A DNA stretch of 64,000 nt, taken from NCBI GenBank assembly GCA_040384585.1, contig JAZKJD010000019.1:1-64000 (forward strand), in the 5' to 3' direction. Shown in pieces: positions 9,453 through 18,051 of this stretch (positions are counted from its first letter, which is position 1; each line of letters starts with the position of its first letter). The position numbers and the translations under genes were made by a program. The DNA is from JAZKJD01 sp040384585 (GTDB taxonomy: Bacteria; Pseudomonadota; Gammaproteobacteria; Diplorickettsiales; Diplorickettsiaceae). The notes beneath the pieces were generated by a model that had not been told where the DNA came from, ran no database searches, and saw nothing but the letters and a program-made list of their open reading frames with translations.

Positions 9453-12400
9453 CCTTCCCTATACATCCTTTTCCTGCCGCTCGTTTCTTTCGACTTCCTA
9501 AACCTGATCCACAGATATCTAGTCTCATCTGCTTCGAAGAAGGCTTCCCCTCTTGCAACCGTTTTTCAAATGCTGCCGCGTATTTATCTGGGAAAATCGT
9601 GTCCTGAAAAGAATAATCAAGATTTCCTATATAGTCTTCCAACAAATCCCCTGTATCTCTTAAATCTGCTCCAGAAAAATTTTTGACCCCTGCGTCTAAT
9701 AAGTATTTTGTCGCTTCCTTAGATAATATGGCGCCTTGTAAGTCTACGATTTGCACTTCTGTCGTTATCTCTGGAGGAAACTCTCCGACTAATGCCACTT
9801 CAGAAAAATCCCGACAACCACCGGCATAAAACTGAACAAACTGATAGCCGTTTAGTTGTACATTCTTCAGTTTGACCTGAGAGAAATATGACTTCATAAA
9901 AGAAACCCGAGAAAGATCAGAAGCTTGAAAAGTGACTTTGCCAAGCTGATTGTTGTATAATTGGAGCTCAAGCTCACCTTTGATATTTTTAATGGTGCTG
10001 CCAGTCAAATTCGAATTACTGATCCTAATTGTAACCCCAGAGAGTTTACCCAAATCAATTAGTTTATCTTTTAATTCGATATCGGAAATTTCAATCACTT
10101 CGAAGCTATTTAAAACTTCGCATAGAGTAGGATCTGAAAAATCAATCTCTTCCAAACGAACCCCAAAAAACTCAACTCTCTTTAAACGAAGAACATCACC
10201 ACTATCCTCAAAATTCACCTTCTCCACTCCGTCTAAGTTCACTAAGGTTTTATCAAGATTTCTATAGAGCTGGAGGACTTGTGTAAACGAGCGTGTCGAA
10301 AATAATGCATTCTCAAAATTAAGATCTCCCACTTTTTCACTGAGTGTATAAGACTCTCCAGCCTCCTTATTAGCATAAAAATACTGGTTAGTTATTTTTG
10401 CCTGTGAAAAATCGGTATCAAATAAATTAGCCTTAAAAAAATCGATTATCTCCAATATTGAACTAAATTCCGCCCTGCTAAGGTCAGCCTCGTTAAATTC
10501 ACAGTTAAGCATAGGCAGTTTAAATACGGATTCTTGTAAATTCATTCTGTTAAAATTAGTATCTTCTAAGCGGTTTTTGGGATCTATTTTCACTTCATCC
10601 TGGCTAAACCCGAACGTTAATCCAGTGAAACCTTTAAATTCTCCTTTTACCAAACACAAATTTCTAATAAATAGTATTTGGTCTATAGTGCCAAACTGTT
10701 TTATCGACCCCAGTATCCATCTTATAAATTCAGGATAAGCATCAACGATACGTTTTGCCCCTGGTTTATCCGCGATATCATTAAAAAAAGAAGTAAAATC
10801 CATTGGAAGTGATGAAGATGCACTGGTTTCTCCAGTTGATAGAATACGCGACAATATCGAATCATCGGCAAGAGGAAGTGAAAAAAGAAGATTTAGCCAC
10901 TGCACATCGCCCGTAGCGTCAAGACATAGTGTTAAATCATTTCGATTCTGGATTAACAGATTTAAAGTGTCGATGTTTTCTAAATCGGGTATTGCTTGCT
11001 TTACTTTTTCAACACCCCCCTCTTTTTTTAGAAGATCTAGAAACAGGTGCCGCTCTGATATTCCAAGAAGAGGTATATCAATCCATGTCAACTCGATAGT
11101 AGAAGGATAAATTCTATATTGCTTACCAGACAATTTATCCCGAAATTTAACTAAAAATTGAGCATCGCTACGGACTTCTGGGTTACGCCATGCAAAAGGA
11201 CTATCAGGGTTAGCTAAACGACTCCAGCTGTTTGCATCCATTCCTAAAAACCCGCTATTCTGCAAACGTTCGACAATAGTTAGTTTAGCAGCATTATAAT
11301 TTGACGTTACGATCCTCCCAGTATCATCATCAATATTGAATATCTCATAAAGATTATGGTTTTTATCATCACCCAACTGATCCAGCTTATTTTCCAATTC
11401 TTTTTTTAATTGCCTTTCTACATCGTCTAATTTTTCTTCTAATTCAGCCTCTTTATCTTTTAATCCAGCCTCTTTAGCTTTTGATATCTCTTCTTTAACG
11501 TTTAATCTAGCCTCTTCATGGATCTGCATCTCTGTCTGAAGTTTCTCAATAACATGTTCAACAAAACGCTTAACGGTTATTCCTTCGTTAATAAACTTAT
11601 AAAATTTACTCAAGATATTATCTCTATAGCGCAGACTCGATGCACCAATAGTTTCTAAGCCATAAATCATCTTGTCATAATGTTCTTGGAATATATCTTC
11701 TCTAGATAAAAAACTAAAACTGAAATGATCGGCTGCCTTATTTTGAAGATAATTAACGCCATGAATTTGATTTCCAGGAATTGTTTTTTCTTTATATTTT
11801 TTATTATTTTCTAAAGAACTTTTTCTAATTACTTCGTGAACGCTTCTGTGAACTGTAGGTTGAAATTTTTCTACGATGTCGCCTATATCATTTGATTCCA
11901 GATTTTCATTAGCCATTTCTGAAGAGGGGGTAGCATTAATCGTGGACCTAACTATTCGCCCAAGTATTGTCTCAACGCTTTTTAGAACATTGCGCTGAGA
12001 TACAGTTGCAATTACTCTTTGAATGCTTCCTTCACTCTCTCTCATCTTTGATTCTAGCATTCTAACTACTTCTTGAAATAGTTCTGGATTTTTTGAGATA
12101 AGCACTTGCTTTATTGCAAGATCCTTCGGTGTCTTATTTTTCTTTGCTTCTATTTCATCAAAAATGGATTTAACTTCCCTTTCGATTATTATTTTCACTG
12201 CTTCCTGACTTAATTCCTTCCCTACCGTGCCTATTTTATAGGCTAGCCCTGAATGGAAGCAAATCCAGAGGACTTGGTCAGCGAGAACCTGATCCTCTAT
12301 ATAAGGATTTCGTGCAACCCCTACTACACGTTCCTTAATAAAATCTTTTGCTAGCTGATCCGGCAAAAAATTACCTGCACTTTTGACGCCCTCAGCAATA

Positions 12401-13707
12401 GAAAGTAAATTTGTGGCAGTTCCATCTGCACAAACTAGCAACTCACCCTTTAATAAATTAGTCATTCTACCTTTAAGGAAGTCAACTAGTGAAGGAGACT
12501 TCAGTGCAACGGTAATGATTTCAATGCTTCTTTTCCCCGCACCATAGATTATATTACGATGATCAGCATAAAACTGGGGGTTTAAATGTTCAAATAGACG
12601 ATCTCTAAACTCTTGGAGCACCCTTCTAGCCGCTGCTTTTTGATCAGGTAAGTGGCTGTCTATCCATTCTTGCCACAATCTCAGGCAGTGATATATTTGT
12701 CCATGAAAAATAGGACTATCTTTTAGCTGATCCAATTTTGTTCTTGTCTGGGTTATTTCTTCACCAGTTTGATATTCATAGTATTGTGACTCTCCTAAGT
12801 TGCTTTCTCGGTACATCTCATTTATTTTATCGTCTATCCCTTTATCGATATCAGCCGCTTTATCAGTTCCTTTAAGGACTAAAAACTTATTAGCCAACAT
12901 AGGGTCAGGTAATTTTATAGACCACTTAGGATATTTCAGATTGTCCACATGATCATAAATCGTCTGTTTTTCTTCATCAGAGAAGACGGCTACACGTATA
13001 ATATTATCAAGATCGATCTGATGATCCAATAACACTATCGTGTAGTAAGTCGTTAGACCATCTACTTTAGGAATAAGGGTATATTCTTTATTGTCTGCCG
13101 CTTTAAACCTTATTTCTAACGTCTCTGGGTTCAACACATAATTGTTTTTATCTTTTATATGCTTAATATCAGAGATAATATGCTTTTCTATTTTTCCATC
13201 AGCATCTTGAATTTCAAGAACAATCTCTCTATTTTCTTCCTTTCTTAGCTCACATGCCCCAGCCGCTCGCTTCTTTCGATTTCCACCACCGCTTGATTCG
13301 TCACACATCGTTAACTTCAGCCGCTTATTCAGCGGTTCTCCCTCATCTTGTCTAGACGATAAACTGGCTCCTAATTTTTTTAGCGGCGCAATATTTCCAG
13401 CTTCTGCTAAATCCATCGCCAGTGATACCGGGCTTCCACCTGCTCCGTCGGGCAAATAAGGATCTGCACCTCCTTCCAACAATAAGTTTATTATCGGATC
13501 ATTCTCTATTGAATCACTCTCTGCTGATTTCTTTTTTTCTATAGCGTTCTCTAGGGCATATCTTAGTAATGACTTACCCTCTATGCCTTGAGCATTTATA
13601 TCAACGTCAACATTATTTTTTTTAGCTTTCGCTAATACCGAACGTACTCCTTCTAAATTTCCCTGCTTGACAAAGGTTTCTAGTAGTATCTTATCTTCTC
13701 TAGGCAT
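9367..13707 (-). CDS. 5' part of a giant split protein: ankyrin-like and pentapeptide-repeat protein
   Basis: An upstream ATG exists at 13722, but the ATG at 13707 has GGGAG at ideal spacing and is preferred (1,446 aa). Numbering from 13722: residues 10-125 are ankyrin-like (GNLEGVRSVL, LLEGGADPYLPDG). R149-R152 is an RKKR motif in NRKKRAAGAC, and residues 165-262 form a module that recurs after the frameshift. Residues 720-797 are a charged coiled coil. Residues 1034-1420 contain pentapeptide-like repeats (FNEADLSRAEF, FFKANLFDTDFSQAKI, FSGADLRD). A second SRKKRAAGKGC occurs at 1410-1420. The frame ends at TAA 9367-9369, and removing one T there fuses it to the downstream frame. No family name can be given. 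Size, repeats and absence of a signal peptide suggest a secreted effector or toxin. Confidence 0.75.
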   Translation of the reverse strand: MPREDKILLETFVKQGNLEGVRSVLAKAKKNNVDVDINAQGIEGKSLLRYALENAIEKKKSAESDSIENDPIINLLLEGGADPYLPDGAGGSPVSLAMDLAEAGNIAPLKKLGASLSSRQDEGEPLNKRLKLTMCDESSGGGNRKKRAAGACELRKEENREIVLEIQDADGKIEKHIISDIKHIKDKNNYVLNPETLEIRFKAADNKEYTLIPKVDGLTTYYTIVLLDHQIDLDNIIRVAVFSDEEKQTIYDHVDNLKYPKWSIKLPDPMLANKFLVLKGTDKAADIDKGIDDKINEMYRESNLGESQYYEYQTGEEITQTRTKLDQLKDSPIFHGQIYHCLRLWQEWIDSHLPDQKAAARRVLQEFRDRLFEHLNPQFYADHRNIIYGAGKRSIEIITVALKSPSLVDFLKGRMTNLLKGELLVCADGTATNLLSIAEGVKSAGNFLPDQLAKDFIKERVVGVARNPYIEDQVLADQVLWICFHSGLAYKIGTVGKELSQEAVKIIIEREVKSIFDEIEAKKNKTPKDLAIKQVLISKNPELFQEVVRMLESKMRESEGSIQRVIATVSQRNVLKSVETILGRIVRSTINATPSSEMANENLESNDIGDIVEKFQPTVHRSVHEVIRKSSLENNKKYKEKTIPGNQIHGVNYLQNKAADHFSFSFLSREDIFQEHYDKMIYGLETIGASSLRYRDNILSKFYKFINEGITVKRFVEHVIEKLQTEMQIHEEARLNVKEEISKAKEAGLKDKEAELEEKLDDVERQLKKELENKLDQLGDDKNHNLYEIFNIDDDTGRIVTSNYNAAKLTIVERLQNSGFLGMDANSWSRLANPDSPFAWRNPEVRSDAQFLVKFRDKLSGKQYRIYPSTIELTWIDIPLLGISERHLFLDLLKKEGGVEKVKQAIPDLENIDTLNLLIQNRNDLTLCLDATGDVQWLNLLFSLPLADDSILSRILSTGETSASSSLPMDFTSFFNDIADKPGAKRIVDAYPEFIRWILGSIKQFGTIDQILFIRNLCLVKGEFKGFTGLTFGFSQDEVKIDPKNRLEDTNFNRMNLQESVFKLPMLNCEFNEADLSRAEFSSILEIIDFFKANLFDTDFSQAKITNQYFYANKEAGESYTLSEKVGDLNFENALFSTRSFTQVLQLYRNLDKTLVNLDGVEKVNFEDSGDVLRLKRVEFFGVRLEEIDFSDPTLCEVLNSFEVIEISDIELKDKLIDLGKLSGVTIRISNSNLTGSTIKNIKGELELQLYNNQLGKVTFQASDLSRVSFMKSYFSQVKLKNVQLNGYQFVQFYAGGCRDFSEVALVGEFPPEITTEVQIVDLQGAILSKEATKYLLDAGVKNFSGADLRDTGDLLEDYIGNLDYSFQDTIFPDKYAAAFEKRLQEGKPSSKQMRLDICGSGLGSRKKRAAGKGCIGKDGKDEIYVETQGSEGEVNRQILGDIDHI

Positions 13708-13747
13708 AAGAAATTCTCCCATTAGGATTTAATTATTGTTATTTTAT

Positions 13748-13962
13748 GCCATTCTCAACTTTTCATAGTTTCACCAGCCACTCAAACTGAAGAGGTGAAT
13801 TGCCCTGTTATTTATGACGCGGGCAGCAAATAAACCGAATCGCTTGCGCAAACACTATCGATCCTTATCGCTGGGTGAGGTGAAGTTGTTATTTTTTAAT
13901 TTGGAAAAATTAATAAATAACAACTTCAACGGCAGGACCCAGCGGTTACTGTTGAGAATGGC
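13748..13962. repeat. nested palindromic element upstream of the giant gene
   Basis: The outer arms GCCATTCTCAAC (13748-13759) and GTTGAGAATGGC (13951-13962) are perfect inverted repeats. Inside them lie CGCTGGGT/ACCCAGCG (13869-13876, 13937-13944) and a 14-bp perfect stem TGAAGTTGTTATTT/AAATAACAACTTCA (13881-13894, 13915-13928). The string GGCAGGACCC beside the stem also occurs in two family A repeats. A short plus-strand frame across the element is not supported as a gene. Confidence 0.75.
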
Positions 13963-14191
13963 GTTATTTTTTTATTTAGTATTCATTATTTTTAATCAAT
14001 CGTCCTGAATGTTCAGGTACGAGTATGTTATGGAAATAGCTAATATATTACAAGATATATAGCGAAAAGATTACGTGACAATTAATTACCAAAAATATCC
14101 GTTCTGGAGATGATCAATAGAAAACAACTCACCGTCCGAAAAACTATAGCAAGATAAAATATTATTTGTTATTGTTACAATATAGTATTTT

Positions 14192-14218
14192 GGAGTAGAA
14201 GGAGTAGAAGGAGTAAAA
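14192..14218 (+). repeat. three tandem 9-bp units GGAGTAGAA
   Basis: Two exact copies of GGAGTAGAA and a third GGAGTAAAA lie head to tail 54-80 bases before the HPt gene start. Each contains a Shine-Dalgarno-like GGAG. They sit in the probable 5' leader of that gene. Confidence 0.7.
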
Positions 14219-14271
14219 AAATAAAGTATTAGTTGGCTTATCACGTGTTGGAAAATCAATTAGGATTCGGT

Positions 14272-14616
14272 ATGAAGAAAGATCGATCTAATCTTCCCAT
14301 CATCGATCTAAATCTAGACGAAGAATTCACAAAAAATTCAAACAAGTTACTACGTGATTTACTGGAGATGTTTATAGAGGAAGTCCCTGACTTGCAGCAA
14401 GAAATTAATGAAGCATTCCATTCAAAACAAAAATCAAAACTCAATGATCTATTACATAAATTTCTTAGCTCTTGCGTCTATTGTGGACTTCTCAGATTAA
14501 AAGAAAGTCTAATAGCGCTTAAAGAATCTATAAATAATAACAATTACTCTATAGAATTATTAAATCATTTCAATAAGGAAATAGAAACTGCATTAGAGGA
14601 AGCTAAAAAGATATGA
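14272..14616 (+). CDS. standalone histidine-phosphotransfer (HPt) domain protein, LetS/BarA C-terminal type
   Basis: 114 aa from the ATG at 14272, which has TAGGA six bases upstream; an upstream TTG at 14233 would add 13 residues. The sequence matches the C-terminal HPt domain of BarA/GacS/LetS hybrid kinases: an acidic helix with LLRDLLEMFIEEVPDL, then LLHKFLSSCVYCGLLRLK. H62 is the predicted phospho-accepting histidine. The family usually has HKLHGSC-YCG-RL; here the glycine is replaced by serine (S66). No kinase or receiver domain is attached. It would pass phosphate between a sensor kinase and a response regulator encoded elsewhere, or be a leftover of a fragmented kinase. It is convergent with rplQ, 30 bases apart. 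Confidence 0.75.
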   Translation: MKKDRSNLPIIDLNLDEEFTKNSNKLLRDLLEMFIEEVPDLQQEINEAFHSKQKSKLNDLLHKFLSSCVYCGLLRLKESLIALKESINNNNYSIELLNHFNKEIETALEEAKKI

Positions 14617-14646
14617 AAGATGTTGCAAGAACAGGAAAGCTTAGCT

Positions 14647-15012
14647 TTACTCTTCTGCACGATCAAGCAGTTCAACCACAGCCATAGGAGCACAATCACC
14701 CGCACGAAATCCACATTTTAAAATGCGCAAGTAACCACCTGGTCTTTGTTTAAAGCGAGGGGCAATGGTATTAAACAAAGTCGCTACTGCCTCTTTATCA
14801 CGTAAACGGTTAAATGCTAAGCGCCGATGTGCGACCCCATCTATTTTGGCTAGGGTAATTAAAGGCTCCGCAACTCGACGTAGCTCTTTTGCTTTTGCTA
14901 AGGTCGTAGTAATCATTTCGTGTTTTAACAAAGAAGATGTCATATTACGAAACATCAGCTTCCTATGGCTGGATGTACGACCTAATCTTCGACCTGAGTT
15001 AAGATGACGCAT
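14647..15012 (-). CDS. rplQ: 50S ribosomal protein L17
   Basis: 121 aa, full length, slightly shorter than the E. coli protein. The N-terminal MRHLNSGRRLGRTSSHR and the LLKHEMITTTLAKAKELRRVAEPLI segment identify L17, which lies near the exit of the peptide tunnel. It is the last gene of the alpha operon and of the whole ribosomal block; no strong intrinsic terminator is visible between it and the convergent HPt gene. Confidence 0.97.
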   Translation of the reverse strand: MRHLNSGRRLGRTSSHRKLMFRNMTSSLLKHEMITTTLAKAKELRRVAEPLITLAKIDGVAHRRLAFNRLRDKEAVATLFNTIAPRFKQRPGGYLRILKCGFRAGDCAPMAVVELLDRAEE

Positions 15013-15030
15013 AGCGCTTGTGCCCTTACA

Positions 15031-16065
15031 TTAATCTTTATTAGTATCTTCACTTTTTTCTAGTTCTTCAGCCGCTGCTTCTATCGATTTTTTTAGAGAA
15101 GAAAGTTGTTGATCGGGAACATCCATCCCTAACGATAAATTACGTTTCTGCAAGGCTTGTTTAATTTCCCATAAAGAGACTTTACCTAAATTAGGAGTTG
15201 ATAAAAGCTCTTGTTCCGTTTTTTGAACCAAATCACCAATACGATAAATATGCTCAGCTTTCAAACAATTAGCGGCTCGCACCGTCAGTTCAAGTTCATC
15301 AACGGGAAGCAATAAGATGGGATTGATATCCGAATCCTGCTCTAGTGCTTCAGCTTCTATTTCATGATGTAATTCAACAAACGTATGTAATTGTTCCTGA
15401 ATAATAGTAGCAGCACGACGTATGGCTTCTTCGGGTTCAATGGTACCATTCGTTTCTAAATCAATGACTAATTTATCTAAGTCAGTACGCTGTTCGACCC
15501 GTGCATTTTCAACAGAATAGCTTGCACGTAAAATAGGATTAAAGCGTGCATCTAATTGTAGTGCACCGACTTCACTAACATATTGATCCGTTTTACGTAA
15601 AAATGCAGGTTGATAGCCTCGGCCCCTTACCACTTTTAAAGTCATTTTAAACTCTTTTGGCTTGGTTAAATTTGCTATCACATAATTAGGATTTTTAACC
15701 TCCACATCATGTGGAAAATTAATGTCTCCTGCACAAACAGGACCCACTGAATTTTTTACCAATTCTAAGGTCACTTCTTCTCTTTCATGTAAAACAAAAG
15801 CAATACCTTTTAAATTGAGTAGAATATCAATAATATCCTCTTGTACACCATCTAAACTACTATACTCATGAAGAACACCTTCAATTTTTGCTTCAATAAC
15901 AGCACAACCAGGCATAGAGGATAATAAAATACGACGTAAAGCATTCCCCAAGGTATGACCAAATCCCGCTTCAAACGGCTGCAAACTAACCAAGGCTCTA
16001 TTCTGACTTAAGCTTTGAACTTCAATGGTCTGTGGGGTCAAAAACTTCTTAACATTCATCGACAT
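15031..16065 (-). CDS. rpoA: DNA-directed RNA polymerase subunit alpha
   Basis: 344 aa. The N-terminal dimerisation domain (LEPFEAGFGHTLGNALRRILL in variant form) assembles beta and beta'. The C-terminal domain near residues 255-325 contains TVRAANCLKAEHI, including the arginine that contacts UP-element DNA, and the helix-hairpin-helix LSTPNLGKVSL. The C-terminal tail (about 15 residues longer than in E. coli) is acidic. It lies 12-20 bases from rpsD and rplQ in the alpha operon. Confidence 0.97.
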   Translation of the reverse strand: MSMNVKKFLTPQTIEVQSLSQNRALVSLQPFEAGFGHTLGNALRRILLSSMPGCAVIEAKIEGVLHEYSSLDGVQEDIIDILLNLKGIAFVLHEREEVTLELVKNSVGPVCAGDINFPHDVEVKNPNYVIANLTKPKEFKMTLKVVRGRGYQPAFLRKTDQYVSEVGALQLDARFNPILRASYSVENARVEQRTDLDKLVIDLETNGTIEPEEAIRRAATIIQEQLHTFVELHHEIEAEALEQDSDINPILLLPVDELELTVRAANCLKAEHIYRIGDLVQKTEQELLSTPNLGKVSLWEIKQALQKRNLSLGMDVPDQQLSSLKKSIEAAAEELEKSEDTNKD

Positions 16066-16076
16066 GGGTTACCTGC

Positions 16077-16697
16077 TCACTTGGAGTAATACTCAACAAC
16101 TAGATTCTCATTAAATTCTAATGGTAATTCACTACGCTCAGGAATTAATTTAATTATCCCTTGTAAGCTATTAGAATCGATATCTATCCAACTGGGTTGA
16201 GGCCTTTGTTTTGCAAGCTCTAAGGCCGCTTGAATACGTGTTTGGCTTTTGCTCTTTTCTTTTATCTCAATAACATCGCCCGCTTTGACTTGATAAGAAG
16301 GTATGTTAGTGATTTTTCCATTCACTTTTACTGAGCGATGAGAAATTAATTGCCGGGCTTCTGCTCGCGTAGCAGAGAATCCACTACGATAAACAACATT
16401 GTCTAAACGACATTCGAGTAATTTTAATAGATTCTCACCCGTAATTCCTTTTCGCTTAGATGCTTTAGCGTAATAAACTCGAAATTGTCTTTCCAATACA
16501 CCATAGGTTCGGCGAATTAATTGTTTTTGACGCAACATAACCCCGTAATCAGAAAGCCTTCCACGCTTAGTACCATGCATACCCGGCGGCGTAGCTAGCT
16601 TACATTTGCTATCCAGTGCACGTATACCACTTTTTAATTGTAAATCACTGCCTAAACGACGCGCGAGCTTACAAGTAGGACCTCGGTATCTTGCCAT
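16077..16697 (-). CDS. rpsD: 30S ribosomal protein S4
   Basis: 206 aa, the normal length. It begins MARYRGPTCKLARRLG and carries the S4 RNA-binding domain around residues 95-150 (RLDNVVYRSGFSATRAEARQ, SVKVNGK). S4 nucleates 30S body assembly on 16S rRNA and in enterobacteria represses the alpha operon translationally. It sits between rpsK and rpoA as expected. Confidence 0.97.
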   Translation of the reverse strand: MARYRGPTCKLARRLGSDLQLKSGIRALDSKCKLATPPGMHGTKRGRLSDYGVMLRQKQLIRRTYGVLERQFRVYYAKASKRKGITGENLLKLLECRLDNVVYRSGFSATRAEARQLISHRSVKVNGKITNIPSYQVKAGDVIEIKEKSKSQTRIQAALELAKQRPQPSWIDIDSNSLQGIIKLIPERSELPLEFNENLVVEYYSK

Positions 16698-16730
16698 TAA
16701 TTTTATGACTCCCGTTGAATAATTTTTTTT

Positions 16731-17177
16731 CTAAACCCGACGACGCTTTGGTGGTCGACATCCATTATGTGGAACACCGGTAATATTAATAATTTGTGTC
16801 ACTTCAACATCCTTATTTTTTAACGCCATAATCGCTTGTTCAGATCCTTGACCTGGACCCTTAATTCTAATTTCAACGCGTCCTAAATTGTGTTTATATT
16901 TAGCTCTATATTTGTCTAAGGCTTTTTCAATGGCTTTTTCGAAAGCGACACGTGCCGCAAAGGCAGTCCCTTTTTTAGTGCCCTTAAAATCACAAGCCCC
17001 AGCAGAAGAACTTCCTAATGTATCCCCACCTTTACGAATAGTGATAATTGTATTGTTAAAAGAAGTCGTCAAGTGAATGATAGCATCCGGGATTATCTCT
17101 TTGCGTTTTCGGATTGATCCTGCTAGCGCTTTATCTGCCATCGTCAATTGAGTCGTATGCGAATTATAATCTGTCAT
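16731..17177 (-). CDS. rpsK: 30S ribosomal protein S11
   Basis: 148 aa from the first ATG. The conserved part starts near residue 13 (MADKALAGSIRKRK), so the real start may be 17141; neither start has a strong Shine-Dalgarno sequence. The core contains SFNNTIITI and the C-terminal NGCRPPKRRRV. S11 forms the platform of the 30S subunit next to the mRNA exit. Confidence 0.95.
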   Translation of the reverse strand: MTDYNSHTTQLTMADKALAGSIRKRKEIIPDAIIHLTTSFNNTIITIRKGGDTLGSSSAGACDFKGTKKGTAFAARVAFEKAIEKALDKYRAKYKHNLGRVEIRIKGPGQGSEQAIMALKNKDVEVTQIINITGVPHNGCRPPKRRRV

Positions 17178-17213
17178 GTTACTTAAATATTACCCATATA
17201 TAATATATACTTT

Positions 17214-17573
17214 TTAATCCTTACGAATCATCTTGCGAGGACCTTTACGCGTACGAGCGTTAGTACGTGTACGCTGACCCCGAACCGGCAATCCACGGCG
17301 ATGTCTTATTCCTCGATAGCAACCTAAATCCATCAGACGCTTGATGCTGATCGCAACCTCCCGCCGCAAATCGCCTTCAACTTTATAATTAAGTAGCGCT
17401 TGGCGTATTGCATCAACTTGAGTGTCTAAAAGATCTTTAACCTTGGTTTGAAAGGAAATAGTCAAATTTCGGCATATTTTCTCTGCGCGTGAACGCCCTA
17501 CTCCATAGATTGAGGTTAAGCCTATCACGACATGCTTATTTGTTGGTATATTTACACCGGCTATTCTAGCCAT
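17214..17573 (-). CDS. rpsM: 30S ribosomal protein S13
   Basis: 119 aa. It begins MARIAGVNIPTNKHV, with the helix-two-turn-helix YGVGRSRAEKIC and the C-terminal basic tail RGLPVRGQRTRTNARTRKG that reaches the P-site tRNA. It is the first gene of the alpha operon after rpmJ. Confidence 0.97.
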   Translation of the reverse strand: MARIAGVNIPTNKHVVIGLTSIYGVGRSRAEKICRNLTISFQTKVKDLLDTQVDAIRQALLNYKVEGDLRREVAISIKRLMDLGCYRGIRHRRGLPVRGQRTRTNARTRKGPRKMIRKD

Positions 17574-17685
17574 TTTTTAAACTCCAAACCTTTATATTTA
17601 AGATACTTCAAAAGGCGCAGTAGGGTAGCTTACTCTTAGCAAAAAATCAACAAGCTTTTGGCTGGAAATCAAAGCCTAAGTACCC

Positions 17686-17802
17686 TCAGCCTTGACGTTG
17701 TTTGTGCCTAGCTTCAGCCGAACATATTACCCGCAATACGCCTTTCCGCTTGATAACTTTACAATTTCTACATAATTTTTTGATCGATGCTCTAACTTTC
17801 AT
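17686..17802 (-). CDS. rpmJ: 50S ribosomal protein L36
   Basis: 38 aa, easily overlooked because of its size. It reads MKVRASIKKLCRNCKV, then IKRKGVLRVICSAEARHKQ and a short tail. C11, C14, C27 and H32 form the zinc site of the zinc-containing L36 type. Two ATG codons are adjacent; the second (17802) is chosen because GAGG lies five bases upstream. It separates secY from rpsM as in other gammaproteobacteria. Confidence 0.95.
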   Translation of the reverse strand: MKVRASIKKLCRNCKVIKRKGVLRVICSAEARHKQRQG

Positions 17803-17850
17803 CATAACCTCTCAATGTGAGTCAGCTTCACGCTGATACTGATGCCCCTC

Positions 17851-17966
17851 AGTACAAAAAAGTTGTGAGGTGGGTCCTGCCACGGGATGCGCTTTTTTTT
17901 GTTGGCTTACGCCACAAAAAAGAAGCTAGCATCCGTGTCTCCCACCTCTTTTTAAATTTTTGTACT
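17851..17966. repeat. 116-bp near-perfect palindrome between secY and rpmJ (family A, copy 2)
   Basis: The arms AGTACAAAAA/TTTTTGTACT (17851-17860, 17957-17966) enclose GAGGTGGG/CCCACCTC (17867-17874, 17941-17948) and CACGGGATGC/GCATCCGTG. The centre is the TTTTTTGT/GGCTTACGCC/ACAAAAAA hairpin. Read on the minus strand, its core matches copies at 2431 and 33541, including the GGCAGGACCC motif present in copy 1. It interrupts the spc-alpha transcription unit. Confidence 0.85.
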
Positions 17967-18051
17967 GCGCTGAGCCGATGCCATTCGTAATTGAATTTTC
18001 AAGTGCTTTGAGTCTATTTACCAAACTGGATAAACAAGCTTGGAAAAGAGT

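Noticed and set aside
13814..14008. 64-codon plus-strand frame
   Set aside because: It crosses the nested palindrome at 13748-13962; apparent protein is the repeat in translation.
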